NCBI GenBank assembly: GCA_023151115.1
Contig: JAKLJP010000014.1
Coordinates: forward strand, 1-64,000
Source of the DNA: Anaerolineae bacterium
Lineage (GTDB): Bacteria; Chloroflexota; Anaerolineae; 4572-78; J111
Direction: 5' to 3'
Length of the DNA: 64,000 nt
Shown here: positions 34,550 through 42,791 of the stretch, one piece after another
Numbering within the stretch: the first letter of the stretch is position 1
Layout: the number at the start of each line of letters is the position of its first letter
Program-made: the position numbers and the translations under genes
Notes under the pieces: model-generated
The model's database searches: none
The model's input: only the letters and a program-made list of their open reading frames with translations
Told to the model about the DNA's origin: nothing

Positions 34550-35077
34550 ATGGCAGATTTAAGAGATACCGTTTCTAGCCACATGAGTGGATTTGAGTCG
34601 CTGATGACCAAAATTCCTGGCTACAAGGGCTATAAAGAAAAAGAAATGCGCCGCGAGGCCGACACGCTGCTGCGCCAGCACCTCGCCGCCCAATATGAGG
34701 CCCAACTCCGCCGGGTTACGGATGTGGCTTCGCAGTTATTGACCGGCCCCGGCATTGCCCAACTGACCGAGCTGGATAAAGGTAACACCCGGCTGCAAAC
34801 TTTTATTGACAAGATCAAGACAGCCGCCCAGGGCTATGCCGGCCTATTTGATGCCATTAAGGTCAAAGAAGAGGAACTGGATAAGCTGTACGATTTTGAT
34901 AACCAGATGTTACTGCAAGTTGACACTGTGGCGGCGGCGATTGATGCCATTCAGTCTGCCCTGGATGGGGGAGATGCCAGCGCCCTGGCCCCGGCGGTAC
35001 GCGGCTATGTCAAGGCTGTCACCGATGCCTCGGCCCAATTCGACCAGCGGCGGGATGTGTTGACGGGGATGGCGTGA
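34550..35077 (+). CDS. Helical protein paired with the SPFH gene, hypothetical
   Basis: 175 residues, almost wholly helical and probably coiled-coil (EKEMRREADTLLRQHLAAQY, VKEEELDKLYDFDNQMLLQV), with no membrane segment. AAGGAGAA precedes the ATG. It lies directly upstream of the SPFH-HTH gene. A partner or cargo adaptor of the SPFH assembly is a reasonable guess. Not recognised as a named family. Confidence 0.65.
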   Translation: MADLRDTVSSHMSGFESLMTKIPGYKGYKEKEMRREADTLLRQHLAAQYEAQLRRVTDVASQLLTGPGIAQLTELDKGNTRLQTFIDKIKTAAQGYAGLFDAIKVKEEELDKLYDFDNQMLLQVDTVAAAIDAIQSALDGGDASALAPAVRGYVKAVTDASAQFDQRRDVLTGMA

Positions 35078-35152
35078 AGTGTGATGCGTGATACGTGATG
35101 CGTAAGAGGTTATGAGTTAATTCATCACGCATCACGCATCACGTATCATGTT
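35072..35152. repeat. Heptamer hairpin, unit GCGTGAT/ACGTGAT
   Basis: GCGTGAAGTGTGATGCGTGA plus TACGTGATGCGTAAG (35072-35107) faces TCATCACGCATCACGCATCA plus CGTATCATG (to 35150). Its first unit contains the stop codon of the upstream gene. Confidence 0.85.
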
Positions 35153-35202
35153 TTAGAAACTCATTTTCACACGCACAGTAAATCACTAAAGGAGAAAATC
35201 CA

Positions 35203-36270
35203 ATGGCCTTATCTGAAATGATTCAATTAAACCGGGAACTGCGCGAGCGGATTGTCCAGCGCATTCCTGAATCGGGGGAAGCCAATATCAAATTTGGGGC
35301 GCAGTTGATTGTGGGCCAAGGCCAGGCGGCCGTCTTTTACCGTGACGGCAAATCGCTGGATGTGTTTGGGCCGGGCCGCCATACTTTGACGACGGCCAAT
35401 GTGCCCCTGCTGACCAACTTTCTGGGCAACCTGGTTTTTGGCAAAGGCAGCTTTCCGGCAGTGGTCTATTACGTGGCCGTGCGCGAGTTTCCCCAGGAAG
35501 GCTGGGGTACTCGCCAGCCGATAGCCATGCAAACGCCGGGCCAGGGTCTCGGCTGGCTGCTCTTGGGGGCGCACGGCACCTTTGGCTTTGAGGTAAAAGA
35601 CCCCAAGCGGGTGGTGGATACCCTGGTTGGCGGCGGTCAGGCTTACCTGGAACTGCGTGATTTGAAAACTCGGCTGACCAACGTGATTGTCCAGGGGGCC
35701 ACCGATTGGTTTGCCGAAGTCAACCCCGGCAACTTGATGAAGGCCCAATCAATGATGGACGAAATGGCCATGGCCATCAAGGTCAAGGCCCAGGACTCCT
35801 TTGAGGCGCTGGGTTTGCTGCTCAAAAGCATCACCATTGGCGGCCTGAGTCCCCTGGAAACTTCCGCCGAGAAGCTACAGCAGATGGGCCTGCTCGACCC
35901 GCAGATGTACATGCAGTTACAGGCCATGAACACTATTAAAGAGGCATCGCAGGGCGGCGGCCAGGCCGGAACGGGCGTTGGCCTGGGGGCCGGCATGGGC
36001 GCGGGCATGGGCCTGGGCCAGATGATGGCCGGCATGTTCGGCGGAATGCAACAGCAGCAGCAAGCGGCTCAACCGGCGGCTCCGGCCGCTGCGCCCGCCG
36101 TCAGTGCCGCGCCTCCCGATATTATGGGCGTCACCGAAGCGGCGGCTTATTTGGGTGTCTCCATCGAGGATGTGGTGGAGTTGTGTAACGCCGGCCAGTT
36201 GAAGGCTAAAAAGATTGGCAGCCAGTATCGTATCAGCCGGGCGGCCATTGATGAGTTTATGAAGAGTTGA
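35203..36270 (+). CDS. SPFH-domain protein with C-terminal excisionase-type HTH
   Basis: 355 residues. An SPFH/YdjI-like (virion-core-protein-like) domain spans about 10-245 (GQGQAAVFYRDGKSLDVFGP, GRHTLTTANVPLL). A Gly/Met/Gln/Ala-rich linker follows (about 250-300). The last 50 residues are an excisionase-like winged helix (GVTEAAAYLGVSIEDVVELC, GSQYRISRAAIDEFM), where a zinc ribbon is usual. The protein may tether an SPFH scaffold to DNA or use the wing for protein contacts. AAAGGAGAA precedes the ATG. It follows the helical protein gene and is closed by a heptamer hairpin starting on its TGA. Confidence 0.8.
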   Translation: MALSEMIQLNRELRERIVQRIPESGEANIKFGAQLIVGQGQAAVFYRDGKSLDVFGPGRHTLTTANVPLLTNFLGNLVFGKGSFPAVVYYVAVREFPQEGWGTRQPIAMQTPGQGLGWLLLGAHGTFGFEVKDPKRVVDTLVGGGQAYLELRDLKTRLTNVIVQGATDWFAEVNPGNLMKAQSMMDEMAMAIKVKAQDSFEALGLLLKSITIGGLSPLETSAEKLQQMGLLDPQMYMQLQAMNTIKEASQGGGQAGTGVGLGAGMGAGMGLGQMMAGMFGGMQQQQQAAQPAAPAAAPAVSAAPPDIMGVTEAAAYLGVSIEDVVELCNAGQLKAKKIGSQYRISRAAIDEFMKS

Positions 36271-36332
36271 CCGCCGACCGCCGACCGCCGTTAAGTTTCT
36301 GGCGGCGGTCGGCGGTCGGCCGTCGGTGGTCG
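36268..36332. repeat. Heptamer hairpin, unit GACCGCC
   Basis: TGACCGCCGACCGCCGACCG plus CC (from the stop codon at 36268) faces GGCGGCGGTCGGCGGTCGGC (36301-36320) and a degenerate extension. The same unit recurs at 40483. It also separates the convergent SPFH and STAS genes. Confidence 0.85.
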
Positions 36333-36333
36333 T

Positions 36334-36663
36334 TTACAGGGTGGCTCTGGCGTCGGCCACACTGTCGCTAATCTGAAAAATCCGGTCGAACATCGTCAGC
36401 TCAAGTAAGAGTCTGGGCTGCGCTTGCGGCGCAGCCAGCCGCAGTTTTTTACCGTCATCAAAGATTTTTAGCCCAATCACCAGGGCCGCCAGGCCGTGGC
36501 TGTCAATCAAGGGCACGTCCTCCAGGTTCACAATCACCTTTTCCGCGCCTTGCCGGGAAATGTCTCGGAAAAGCTGCATCGTCTCCCTGGCCAGGGCTGC
36601 GTGCAGAGGCTGGTTCAGGTGGATCAGGTGAACGTCATTCTCCAATACAGTGTGTGAAATCAT
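36334..36663 (-). CDS. STAS-domain anti-sigma factor antagonist-like protein
   Basis: 109 residues from the ATG ending at 36663 (GGGAGA upstream). STAS fold with EKVIVNLEDVPLIDSHGLAA; the family's phosphorylation loop DS(S/T)GL is DSHGL here, keeping the first Ser but not the second hydroxyl residue. Such proteins bind anti-sigma kinases and release sigma factors. No kinase or sigma gene adjoins, so it may work with distant partners. Convergent with the SPFH gene. Confidence 0.8.
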   Translation of the reverse strand: MISHTVLENDVHLIHLNQPLHAALARETMQLFRDISRQGAEKVIVNLEDVPLIDSHGLAALVIGLKIFDDGKKLRLAAPQAQPRLLLELTMFDRIFQISDSVADARATL

Positions 36664-36758
36664 CGGTTTTCTCCCATTTTTATGATAAAGCTTATCAACC
36701 AACTCCGTCATGCTATACGTCCCAAAACCCCAGAAGTTGCAGAGTTATAGGAGCCTCT

Positions 36759-37472
36759 ATGCCCCGCAAAGACAACCGCGCCAACAACCAACTCCGCCCA
36801 ATTGAATTTATCCCCAATTTTACCACCTACGCCGAAGGCAGTGTGTTGGTAGCAACGGGCAACACCCGCGTGTTGTGCAATGTGACCATCGAAGACAAAG
36901 TGCCGGCCTGGCGTGAAGAGTCGGGGGGAGGTTGGCTGACCGCCGAATATGCCATGCTGCCCCGCAGTGTGCAGCGGCGCATCTCGCGGCGGGAGGGCAG
37001 CAATGACGCCCGCTCACATGAGATCCGCAGGCTAATTGGCCGCGCCCTGCGTATGGCGGTGGATGTGGATAAGCTCGGCTCGCGCACCCTGACCGTTGAT
37101 TGCGATGTTATCCAGGCCGATGGCGGCACTCGCACGGCCAGCATTACTGGAGGTTACGTAGCAGTGGCCCTGGCCCTGCAAAAGCTGATCAACGCCTACC
37201 AGGTACCGGCGACGGTGCTGATCACGCCGGTGGCCGCGGTCAGCGTCGGTGTGGTGGGCGATGAACTGCTGCTGGATTTGTGCTACGAGGAAGATTCGGC
37301 GGCCCAGGTTGACTTCAATGTGGTTATGACCGGCGCGGGCAAATTTGTCGAAATCCAGGGCACGGCTGAAAAATCGCCCTTTGAACAGGAAACCCTGCTC
37401 GGCCTGCTGGCTCTCGCCCGCCAGGGGATCGAGCAGTTGCTGGCCCAGCAAGCCGAATTGCTGGGCCAGTAG
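36759..37472 (+). CDS. rph: Ribonuclease PH
   Basis: 237 residues, the usual length, from ATG 36759 (AGGAG upstream). N-terminus PRKDNRANNQLRPIEF matches the family. Other motifs are GNTRVLCNVTIED, LTAEYAMLPRSVQRR, EIRRLIGRALRMAVD, LTVDCDVIQADGGTRTASI and LDLCYEEDSAAQVDFN. It trims tRNA 3' ends phosphorolytically as a hexameric ring. An upstream in-frame extension overlaps the divergent STAS start and has no SD. Confidence 0.95.
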   Translation: MPRKDNRANNQLRPIEFIPNFTTYAEGSVLVATGNTRVLCNVTIEDKVPAWREESGGGWLTAEYAMLPRSVQRRISRREGSNDARSHEIRRLIGRALRMAVDVDKLGSRTLTVDCDVIQADGGTRTASITGGYVAVALALQKLINAYQVPATVLITPVAAVSVGVVGDELLLDLCYEEDSAAQVDFNVVMTGAGKFVEIQGTAEKSPFEQETLLGLLALARQGIEQLLAQQAELLGQ

Positions 37473-37596
37473 TAAAGAATGGTATCTACTCACCCACCAA
37501 ACCGATGCTTCCTGGCGAGGCTAAGACTACACTTGTTTTGTTCTTCTTAGCCTTACTCAGCCTTAAGATGGCCGCTACCAATGAATGTGAGCTAAT

Positions 37597-39060
37597 GTGT
37601 CCCACCTAAAATCTATCCGCTTCTCTCCCTTTCAGGTATCGGTTCTCACCCTGCTGACCTTTGTTTTATGCAGCATTTGTGGCGGTATTGGTTTTGTTGC
37701 CATTCGTCTCAATGTTGCTGCCTCCCCGCCCATGGTGGCGGCGCTGACCCCGCTGCCACTGACCGAAGCCCAGCCACCCTCGACACCCATCCCTACCTCT
37801 CTTCCACCAACCTGGACGCCCAGCCCTATCCCGTCCGCTACCGCCGTGGCTGTCCCCTCGGCTACAGCCACTTATGTGGTCGCCCCGGCATTAATTAACA
37901 AAAAGAAAATTGGCCAGATTGTCGAATTTGTGGAGCTGTATCGGGGGCTGACTCTGCCAACCGCCGTGCCGATCAAATTCTTGACCCGCCGCCAGTTGCA
38001 AGAGCAGTGGCGTGAAACCTCGTTTGATGTGGCGGCGTTGGAAGCGGTTCAGACCCAGCAGGAATTTTACCGGGCGCTCAACTTGATCGAGCCGGAGGTA
38101 GATTTGGTCCAGGCCGCCTTCGACTCGCAAACCGACATCCTGCTGGGCTACTACACCCCCGAAGAGAAAGCGATGGTCATCATCGCCGAGTCGGTCAACA
38201 TGTTTGCCGAGGAGGAGATGACCTTTGCCCACGAATATGTCCATGCTTTGCAGGATCATCATTTTGATTTGCAGCAAGTTTTCAACAACAACCTGTCAGG
38301 TGATGCTCTGCTGGCGGCCCGTTCGCTGCCGGAAGGGGATGCCCGGCTGGTAGAGGATCTGTTTACCCGGCAAAATATCCGCCAAGACCAGATTGACTAT
38401 AATATTTACCGTTATCTATTCCGCGAGCATCCCAAGCTGGAAGGGGTTTCGCCGGCGCTCGGTATCTTCACCTACTTTCCCTACACCGCCGGGGAATATT
38501 TTGTGCTCTATCTTTTTTTCCAGGGCGGCTTTTCCTGGGAGCTGGTCAACCAGGCTTACCGGCAGTTGCCCACCTCTTCCGAGCAGATTATGCACCCGGA
38601 GAAATATCTGGCCGGCGAAGCGCCTATCCCGGTGAGTGTGCCCGACCTGGCCCCCGCGTTGGGCGGCACGTGGCGCGAAATTGATCGAGATGTGCTGGGC
38701 GAAGCCGGTTTTCTGGTCTGGCTTTATGACCAGACCGACGAACAAACTGCTATCACTGCCGCTGCCGGTTGGGATGGCGACGCCTACACGCTCTGGGTAG
38801 ATGGCAACGACCACCGGGTGCTGGTCGTGTCTTCACTCTGGGCCAGCGAGGCCGATGCCCTGGAATTGAGGCATGCCTTTATCACGGCGCTGAAACGGCG
38901 CGGTTTATCGGGCCAGCCTTACCCTGGCCAGAACGCCCTCCTGTGGGAAGATGCAACGGGTGTTACCCTGCTCAGTCGGGTAGGGCTTCGCGTTGGGTTG
39001 ATCATTGCCCCCGATCGGGCCAGCCTGGACCGGGTGCGGCTACAATTTGCCGGCTTTTGA
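37597..39060 (+). CDS. Membrane-anchored protein with HExxH metallopeptidase-like motif
   Basis: 487 residues from a GTG at 37597 (weak SD). One N-terminal membrane helix (about 15-40), a Pro/Thr/Ser linker (about 45-92), then a soluble domain outside the cell. FAHEYVHALQDHHFDL (about 210-225) holds HEYVH, the zinc-binding pattern of gluzincin-type peptidases, with a following LPEGDARLVEDLF region that could supply the third ligand. Several similar proteins occur in Chloroflexota; no characterised member was recognised. Confidence 0.65.
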   Translation: MSHLKSIRFSPFQVSVLTLLTFVLCSICGGIGFVAIRLNVAASPPMVAALTPLPLTEAQPPSTPIPTSLPPTWTPSPIPSATAVAVPSATATYVVAPALINKKKIGQIVEFVELYRGLTLPTAVPIKFLTRRQLQEQWRETSFDVAALEAVQTQQEFYRALNLIEPEVDLVQAAFDSQTDILLGYYTPEEKAMVIIAESVNMFAEEEMTFAHEYVHALQDHHFDLQQVFNNNLSGDALLAARSLPEGDARLVEDLFTRQNIRQDQIDYNIYRYLFREHPKLEGVSPALGIFTYFPYTAGEYFVLYLFFQGGFSWELVNQAYRQLPTSSEQIMHPEKYLAGEAPIPVSVPDLAPALGGTWREIDRDVLGEAGFLVWLYDQTDEQTAITAAAGWDGDAYTLWVDGNDHRVLVVSSLWASEADALELRHAFITALKRRGLSGQPYPGQNALLWEDATGVTLLSRVGLRVGLIIAPDRASLDRVRLQFAGF

Positions 39061-39144
39061 GCCGTGGGGATTAGACAGTTATCTTTGCAGGGGGCGTTAC
39101 GAACCGGCAGCACACCACCGATAATGAAAAGGTAGCAGATAGCA

Positions 39145-39170
39145 CGCCCTTCGGCGCACCCGAAGGGGCG
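39145..39170. terminator. GC-rich stem-loop upstream of the thiolase gene
   Basis: CGCCCTTCGG (39145-39154) pairs with CCGAAGGGGCG (39160-39170) around CGCAC, one bulged G. It is flanked by half heptamers GTAGCAG. It may end the upstream transcript. TATAAT at 39185-39190 may be the -10 box of the thiolase gene. Confidence 0.4.
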
Positions 39171-39228
39171 AGGTAGCAGAAGTGTATAATTCCGCTGTCT
39201 ACTATTTTCAGAGAGGAGTAAGTAACTT

Positions 39229-40485
39229 ATGTCTCAAGCAGTTATAATTGATGCCGTACGCACGCCTGTCGGTGCTTTTGCGGGGGCGTTGAGCCAGGTG
39301 CGGCCCGATGATTTGGCCGCCTTGCTTTTGAAGGCGTTAGTTGAAAGAGTGGCGTTGGACCCGGCTCTGGTGGAAGAAGTTATCTTGGGCTGCACCAACC
39401 AGGCCGGCGAGGATAATCGCAACGTAGCTCGCATGGCGCTGCTGCTGGCCGGTTTTCCCCACCATGTCGGCGGGGTGACAGTCAACCGGCTGTGCGCGTC
39501 GGGGTTGGATGCAATTGTGGCGGGCTATCGAGCCATTGCCAGCGGTGAGGGTGATATTTATATTGCCGGGGGCGTTGAGAGTATGACCCGCGCGCCCTAC
39601 GTATTGAGCAAAAGCGAAAGCGCCTTTGATCGCAGTGCAAAAATTTTTGATACCTCGATTGGCTGGCGTTTCCCCAACCCCAAAATGGAGGTTCTATTCC
39701 CGCTGGAAGCGATGGGTGAGACCGCCGAAAACATCTACGAACAGCGGCCCGACTTCAGCCGGGAGCGGCAGGATGCCTTTGCCCTGGAAAGCCAGCGGCG
39801 GGCGGTAGACGCGACTAATGCCGGCCGCTTTATGGATGAAATCATCCCTGTGCCCGTCCCACAACGCAAAGGGGACCCTGTGCTGGTGAGTGTGGACGAA
39901 TATCCGCGCATGAAATGGGTAAGTGAGCAAGGGAGATATGAGTTGGCGACGAGTATGGAGGTGCTGGCCAAGTTGAAGCCGGCTTTTCGGGCGGGGGGGA
40001 CGGTGACGGCAGGAAACTCGTCGGGGATTAATGATGGCGCGGCAGCGGTGCTGTTGATGTCGGCGGAGCGAGCCGAGGTGTTGGGGCTGAAACCGCTGGT
40101 ACGGATTGTGGCGGCGGCTTCGGCGGGGGTGGACCCCCGGCTGATGGGCCTGGGACCGATCCCGGCTACCCGCAAAGCCTTAGAGCGAGCTGGTTTGACC
40201 GTAGCCGATTTGGATTTGATCGAACTCAACGAGGCGTTTGCGGTGCAGGCGCTGGCAGTGATGGACGAGTTGGGTCTCCCCCCTGAGCGAACCAACGTCA
40301 ACGGCGGCGCGATTGCGCTGGGCCATCCGCTGGGTTGCAGCGGGGCGCGAATTATGACCACCCTGGTTCACGAAATGAAGCGCCGCCAGCGGGAAGGCCG
40401 GGCTACTTCGCCCTACGGTCTGGCAACGATGTGCGTCGGCGTGGGCCAGGGGGTGTCGGTGATTGTGGAGTGGGTGGGAGAATGA
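39229..40485 (+). CDS. Acetyl-CoA acyltransferase (thiolase), PcaF-like
   Basis: 418 residues. Active-site residues are Cys89 ([10 protein letters not shown]), His366 ([10 protein letters not shown]) and Cys402 (TMCVGVGQG). The [20 protein letters not shown] segment and overall length match beta-ketoadipyl-CoA thiolases closely, but acetoacetyl-CoA thiolases share much of this. It cleaves 3-oxoacyl-CoA with CoA, releasing acetyl-CoA, in fatty-acid or aromatic degradation. GAGAGGAG precedes the ATG. No other beta-oxidation gene is adjacent. Confidence 0.9.
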   Translation: MSQAVIIDAVRTPVGAFAGALSQVRPDDLAALLLKALVERVALDPALVEEVILGCTNQAGEDNRNVARMALLLAGFPHHVGGVTVNRLCASGLDAIVAGYRAIASGEGDIYIAGGVESMTRAPYVLSKSESAFDRSAKIFDTSIGWRFPNPKMEVLFPLEAMGETAENIYEQRPDFSRERQDAFALESQRRAVDATNAGRFMDEIIPVPVPQRKGDPVLVSVDEYPRMKWVSEQGRYELATSMEVLAKLKPAFRAGGTVTAGNSSGINDGAAAVLLMSAERAEVLGLKPLVRIVAAASAGVDPRLMGLGPIPATRKALERAGLTVADLDLIELNEAFAVQALAVMDELGLPPERTNVNGGAIALGHPLGCSGARIMTTLVHEMKRRQREGRATSPYGLATMCVGVGQGVSVIVEWVGE

Positions 40486-40530
40486 CCGCCGACCGCTGAC
40501 TGCCGCACATTCCGGCGGTCGGCGGTCAGG
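40483..40530. repeat. Heptamer hairpin, unit GACCGCC
   Basis: TGACCGCCGACCGCTGACTG plus CCG (from the thiolase TGA, 40483) faces CCGGCGGTCGGCGGTCAGG (40512-40530). Confidence 0.85.
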
Positions 40531-40560
40531 TCTATAAGACTATTTGTGAGGGAGGTTTCG

Positions 40561-41541
40561 ATGAAAATTAGAATTCTATCCGCTGCTGATGTCCGCCGGG
40601 CGCTACCGATGGGCGAGGCGATTGAGGCTATGCGCCGCGCCTTCGGCCAGCTTTCGGCCAACCAGGCCGATGTACCGCTGCGGATACGCTTGCAAACCGA
40701 TCAAGGCTTATTATTGTTTATGCCGGCCTTTCTGCGGCAGAGCCGGGAGATTGGCTTCAAGGTGGTTTCGCTGTGGGGCGACAACCCGGCCAAGGGTCTG
40801 CCGGCAGTTATCGCCCTGGCCACGGTGATTGACCCGGATACCGGCGAGCCAAAGGCGCTGCTCAACGGCGAAACGCTGACGGCCATCCGCACCGGGGCTG
40901 GCGGCGGCCTGGCCGCCGATTTGCTGGCCCGGCCCGACGCTAAAGTGGTAGCGGTGTTTGGGGCTGGGGTGCAGGCGCGGGCGCAGCTTGAAGCTGCCTG
41001 CGCCGTTCGCCCGATCAATGAGGTCCGCATCTTTAGCCGCACCCCGGCCAGGGTTGAAGCCTTTGCCGCCGAGGTGTCGGCCTGGCCCGATGCGCCGCAA
41101 GTGGTTGTTGCCGGGTCGCGCCGGGAAGCTGTGACCGGGGCGGATATTATCATTACCGCGACAACCTCGGAGAAGCCGGTCTTTGACGGGCGGGATTTAT
41201 CGCCGGGAACGCATGTGACCGGCGTCGGCTCGTATACCCCGCACATGCAGGAGGTGGATGAGGAAACGGTACGGCGTTCCAAAATAGTGGTAGATTCGCT
41301 GCAAGCCTGCCTGGCCGAAGCCGGTGATTTGATTGTGGCCCTGGAAAAGAATGTTATCAGCAAGCTGGATATTCACGCCGAACTGGGCCAGATTGTCAAC
41401 GGCGAGCGGCCGGGGCGCGAGTCGCACGACGAAATTACCTTTTTTAAGTCGGTGGGGGTGGCCGTACAGGATGCGGCGGCGGCCAATGCCGTTTTGCGGG
41501 CGGCCGAGTCACAGGGGCTAGGGACAGTGGTGGAGTTGTGA
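40561..41541 (+). CDS. Ornithine cyclodeaminase / mu-crystallin family dehydrogenase
   Basis: 326 residues from the ATG at 40561 (GAGGGAGG upstream). Rossmann fold VVAVFGAGVQARAQLEAACA (about 130-149) and family motifs GLPAVIALATVIDPDTGEPK, LTAIRTGAGGGLAADLLARP, SYTPHMQEVDEETV. Members include ornithine cyclodeaminase, alanine dehydrogenase and ketimine reductase; the substrate cannot be assigned. Its stop overlaps the GTG of the next ORF. Confidence 0.88.
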   Translation: MKIRILSAADVRRALPMGEAIEAMRRAFGQLSANQADVPLRIRLQTDQGLLLFMPAFLRQSREIGFKVVSLWGDNPAKGLPAVIALATVIDPDTGEPKALLNGETLTAIRTGAGGGLAADLLARPDAKVVAVFGAGVQARAQLEAACAVRPINEVRIFSRTPARVEAFAAEVSAWPDAPQVVVAGSRREAVTGADIIITATTSEKPVFDGRDLSPGTHVTGVGSYTPHMQEVDEETVRRSKIVVDSLQACLAEAGDLIVALEKNVISKLDIHAELGQIVNGERPGRESHDEITFFKSVGVAVQDAAAANAVLRAAESQGLGTVVEL

Positions 41542-41765
41542 GACTCTTGCTGAAATTGGAGTATAAAGGCAGTCCCGTTCCCATCAGAATACAAAGACCA
41601 GGAGAAACACTAACAGCAGCGATAAGTTCGCTGTATAAGGCCGCGCGAACCAAGAACGCCGCAGCGATGATTGTCATTTCGACCCATGAGGAATTAAATA
41701 CGGATTCAGCGAGCCAAGGTGACTACCTTGGCCTGTATAGTTCTCTAGAAAAGTTTTTTCGGTGA
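41538..41765 (+). pseudogene. Small ORF truncated by a mobile element
   Basis: A GTG at 41538 (GTGGAG upstream) overlaps the cyclodeaminase stop. The frame encodes LLLKLEYKGSPVPIRIQRPG and AAMIVISTHEELNT, but from about 41736 it runs into the terminal repeat TATAGTTCTCTAGAAAAGTT, so the last residues (YSSLEKFFR) derive from the insertion. Product unknown. Confidence 0.45.
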
Positions 41766-42305
41766 TTCCTTATCGTAGGAGCTATAATGTGGGGGATGAT
41801 GAGTAATTCTATGCCCATAAGGAGCCTCCTGTGAAAAAGACTAAAACTGAAACTCAACTCAAGCTTGACCGACTCAGAAACTAGTACCGGCAACTCAAAA
41901 AGAAAGGCGATATTCGCGGGGTGCTGCGGGTCAAGGCCCTGATCGCTTATTACAAAGGGATGCCGGCCGAAACGGTCGCGGCCTGTTACGACGTCAGCCT
42001 CAAGACCCTGAAAGAATGGATCAAGAAATTTGAGGCCCAGAACCAGTTGAGCGATCAACTGCGCTCAGGACGCCCGGCCAAATTATCAATCAGCCAAGCG
42101 GAAGAACTGAAACAGATGATCAGCCACCAAAACCAGCGGGTCTGGACAGCCCGCCACGTCTAAAGGCCACAAGACTGAGATTAAGAACTATGGTCGGCAC
42201 GGTCGGGTGAATCTGATCGGCTTCTGGACACTGGGCAGTGGCCTTTTCTGTGGCCTCTTGACCTCCTTTAAAGTCAATGCTTGTCGCTTTCGCCGGTTCT
42301 TATAG
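41736..42305 (+). pseudogene. IS630-like element remnant with broken transposase
   Basis: Left terminal repeat TATAGTTCTCTAGAAAAGTT (41736). The transposase begins at GTG 41831 (AAGGAG upstream), has a TAG at 41882-41884, continues with the IS630-type helix-turn-helix (LIAYYKGMPAETVAACYDVS, LKTLKEWIKKFEAQNQL) to 42163. In another frame a short DDE-domain piece follows (GHKTEIKNYGRHGRVNLIGF). Most of the catalytic domain is deleted. The same terminal sequence recurs at 42301 and begins the next element. Confidence 0.65.
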
Positions 42306-42411
42306 TTCTCTAGAAAAGTTTTCGCCACTGAAACAGATAGCAGGGTAGCAAGTAACAAATTGCTACTTTGCTACCTTGATTGTTGGAAAAGAATTTTTCT
42401 GGACATCTATA
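42301..42411. mobile_element. MITE-like element carrying a heptamer hairpin
   Basis: Ends TATAGTTCTCTAGAAAAGTT (42301) and GAATTTTTCTGGACATCTAT plus A (to 42411) are imperfect inverted repeats. Interior CAGATAGCAGGGTAGCAAGT faces ATTGCTACTTTGCTACCTTG, unit GTAGCAA. It directly follows the IS630 remnant and shares its end sequence, so that transposase may have moved it. Confidence 0.6.
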
Positions 42412-42791
42412 ATATACAAGGTTAGCGTTATGATAAATATTTATGTGAGTTCTGTTTGCCCCCATTTGTTGAAATGACACGTATATCCTTTCTCTAAGCG
42501 GCAGCCTATACCAAATCAGGTAAATTTTTGGTGCTGGGTTGGTGATTTTTGGGTCTCTTCCCGTCTCACCCAATTGGGTTAGATGAGCAAAATTTCAAGT
42601 TACCCGACCAGTTCAACCCAGTCTCGCGGGCCGAGAACAGGAAAATAATCCCTCCTGAATTAAAAAATCACCCGTTTTGGTAGGGTTACTTTTAACCGAA
42701 GGTGGTATGCTGATAAGCAGGCTTGGGCTTTGGACGACAATAAGAGGCGGGGTTATGCCTTTGTTCGGTCTTGTATCAATAGGAGAGGCTT
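42412..42791 (+). other. Intergenic stretch without recognisable genes
   Basis: About 380 bases, AT-rich, between the MITE and the aldehyde dehydrogenase gene. No ORF with a start signal, no repeat shared with the rest of the window. A promoter for the downstream gene is probably near its 3' end but no convincing pair of boxes was found. Confidence 0.4.
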
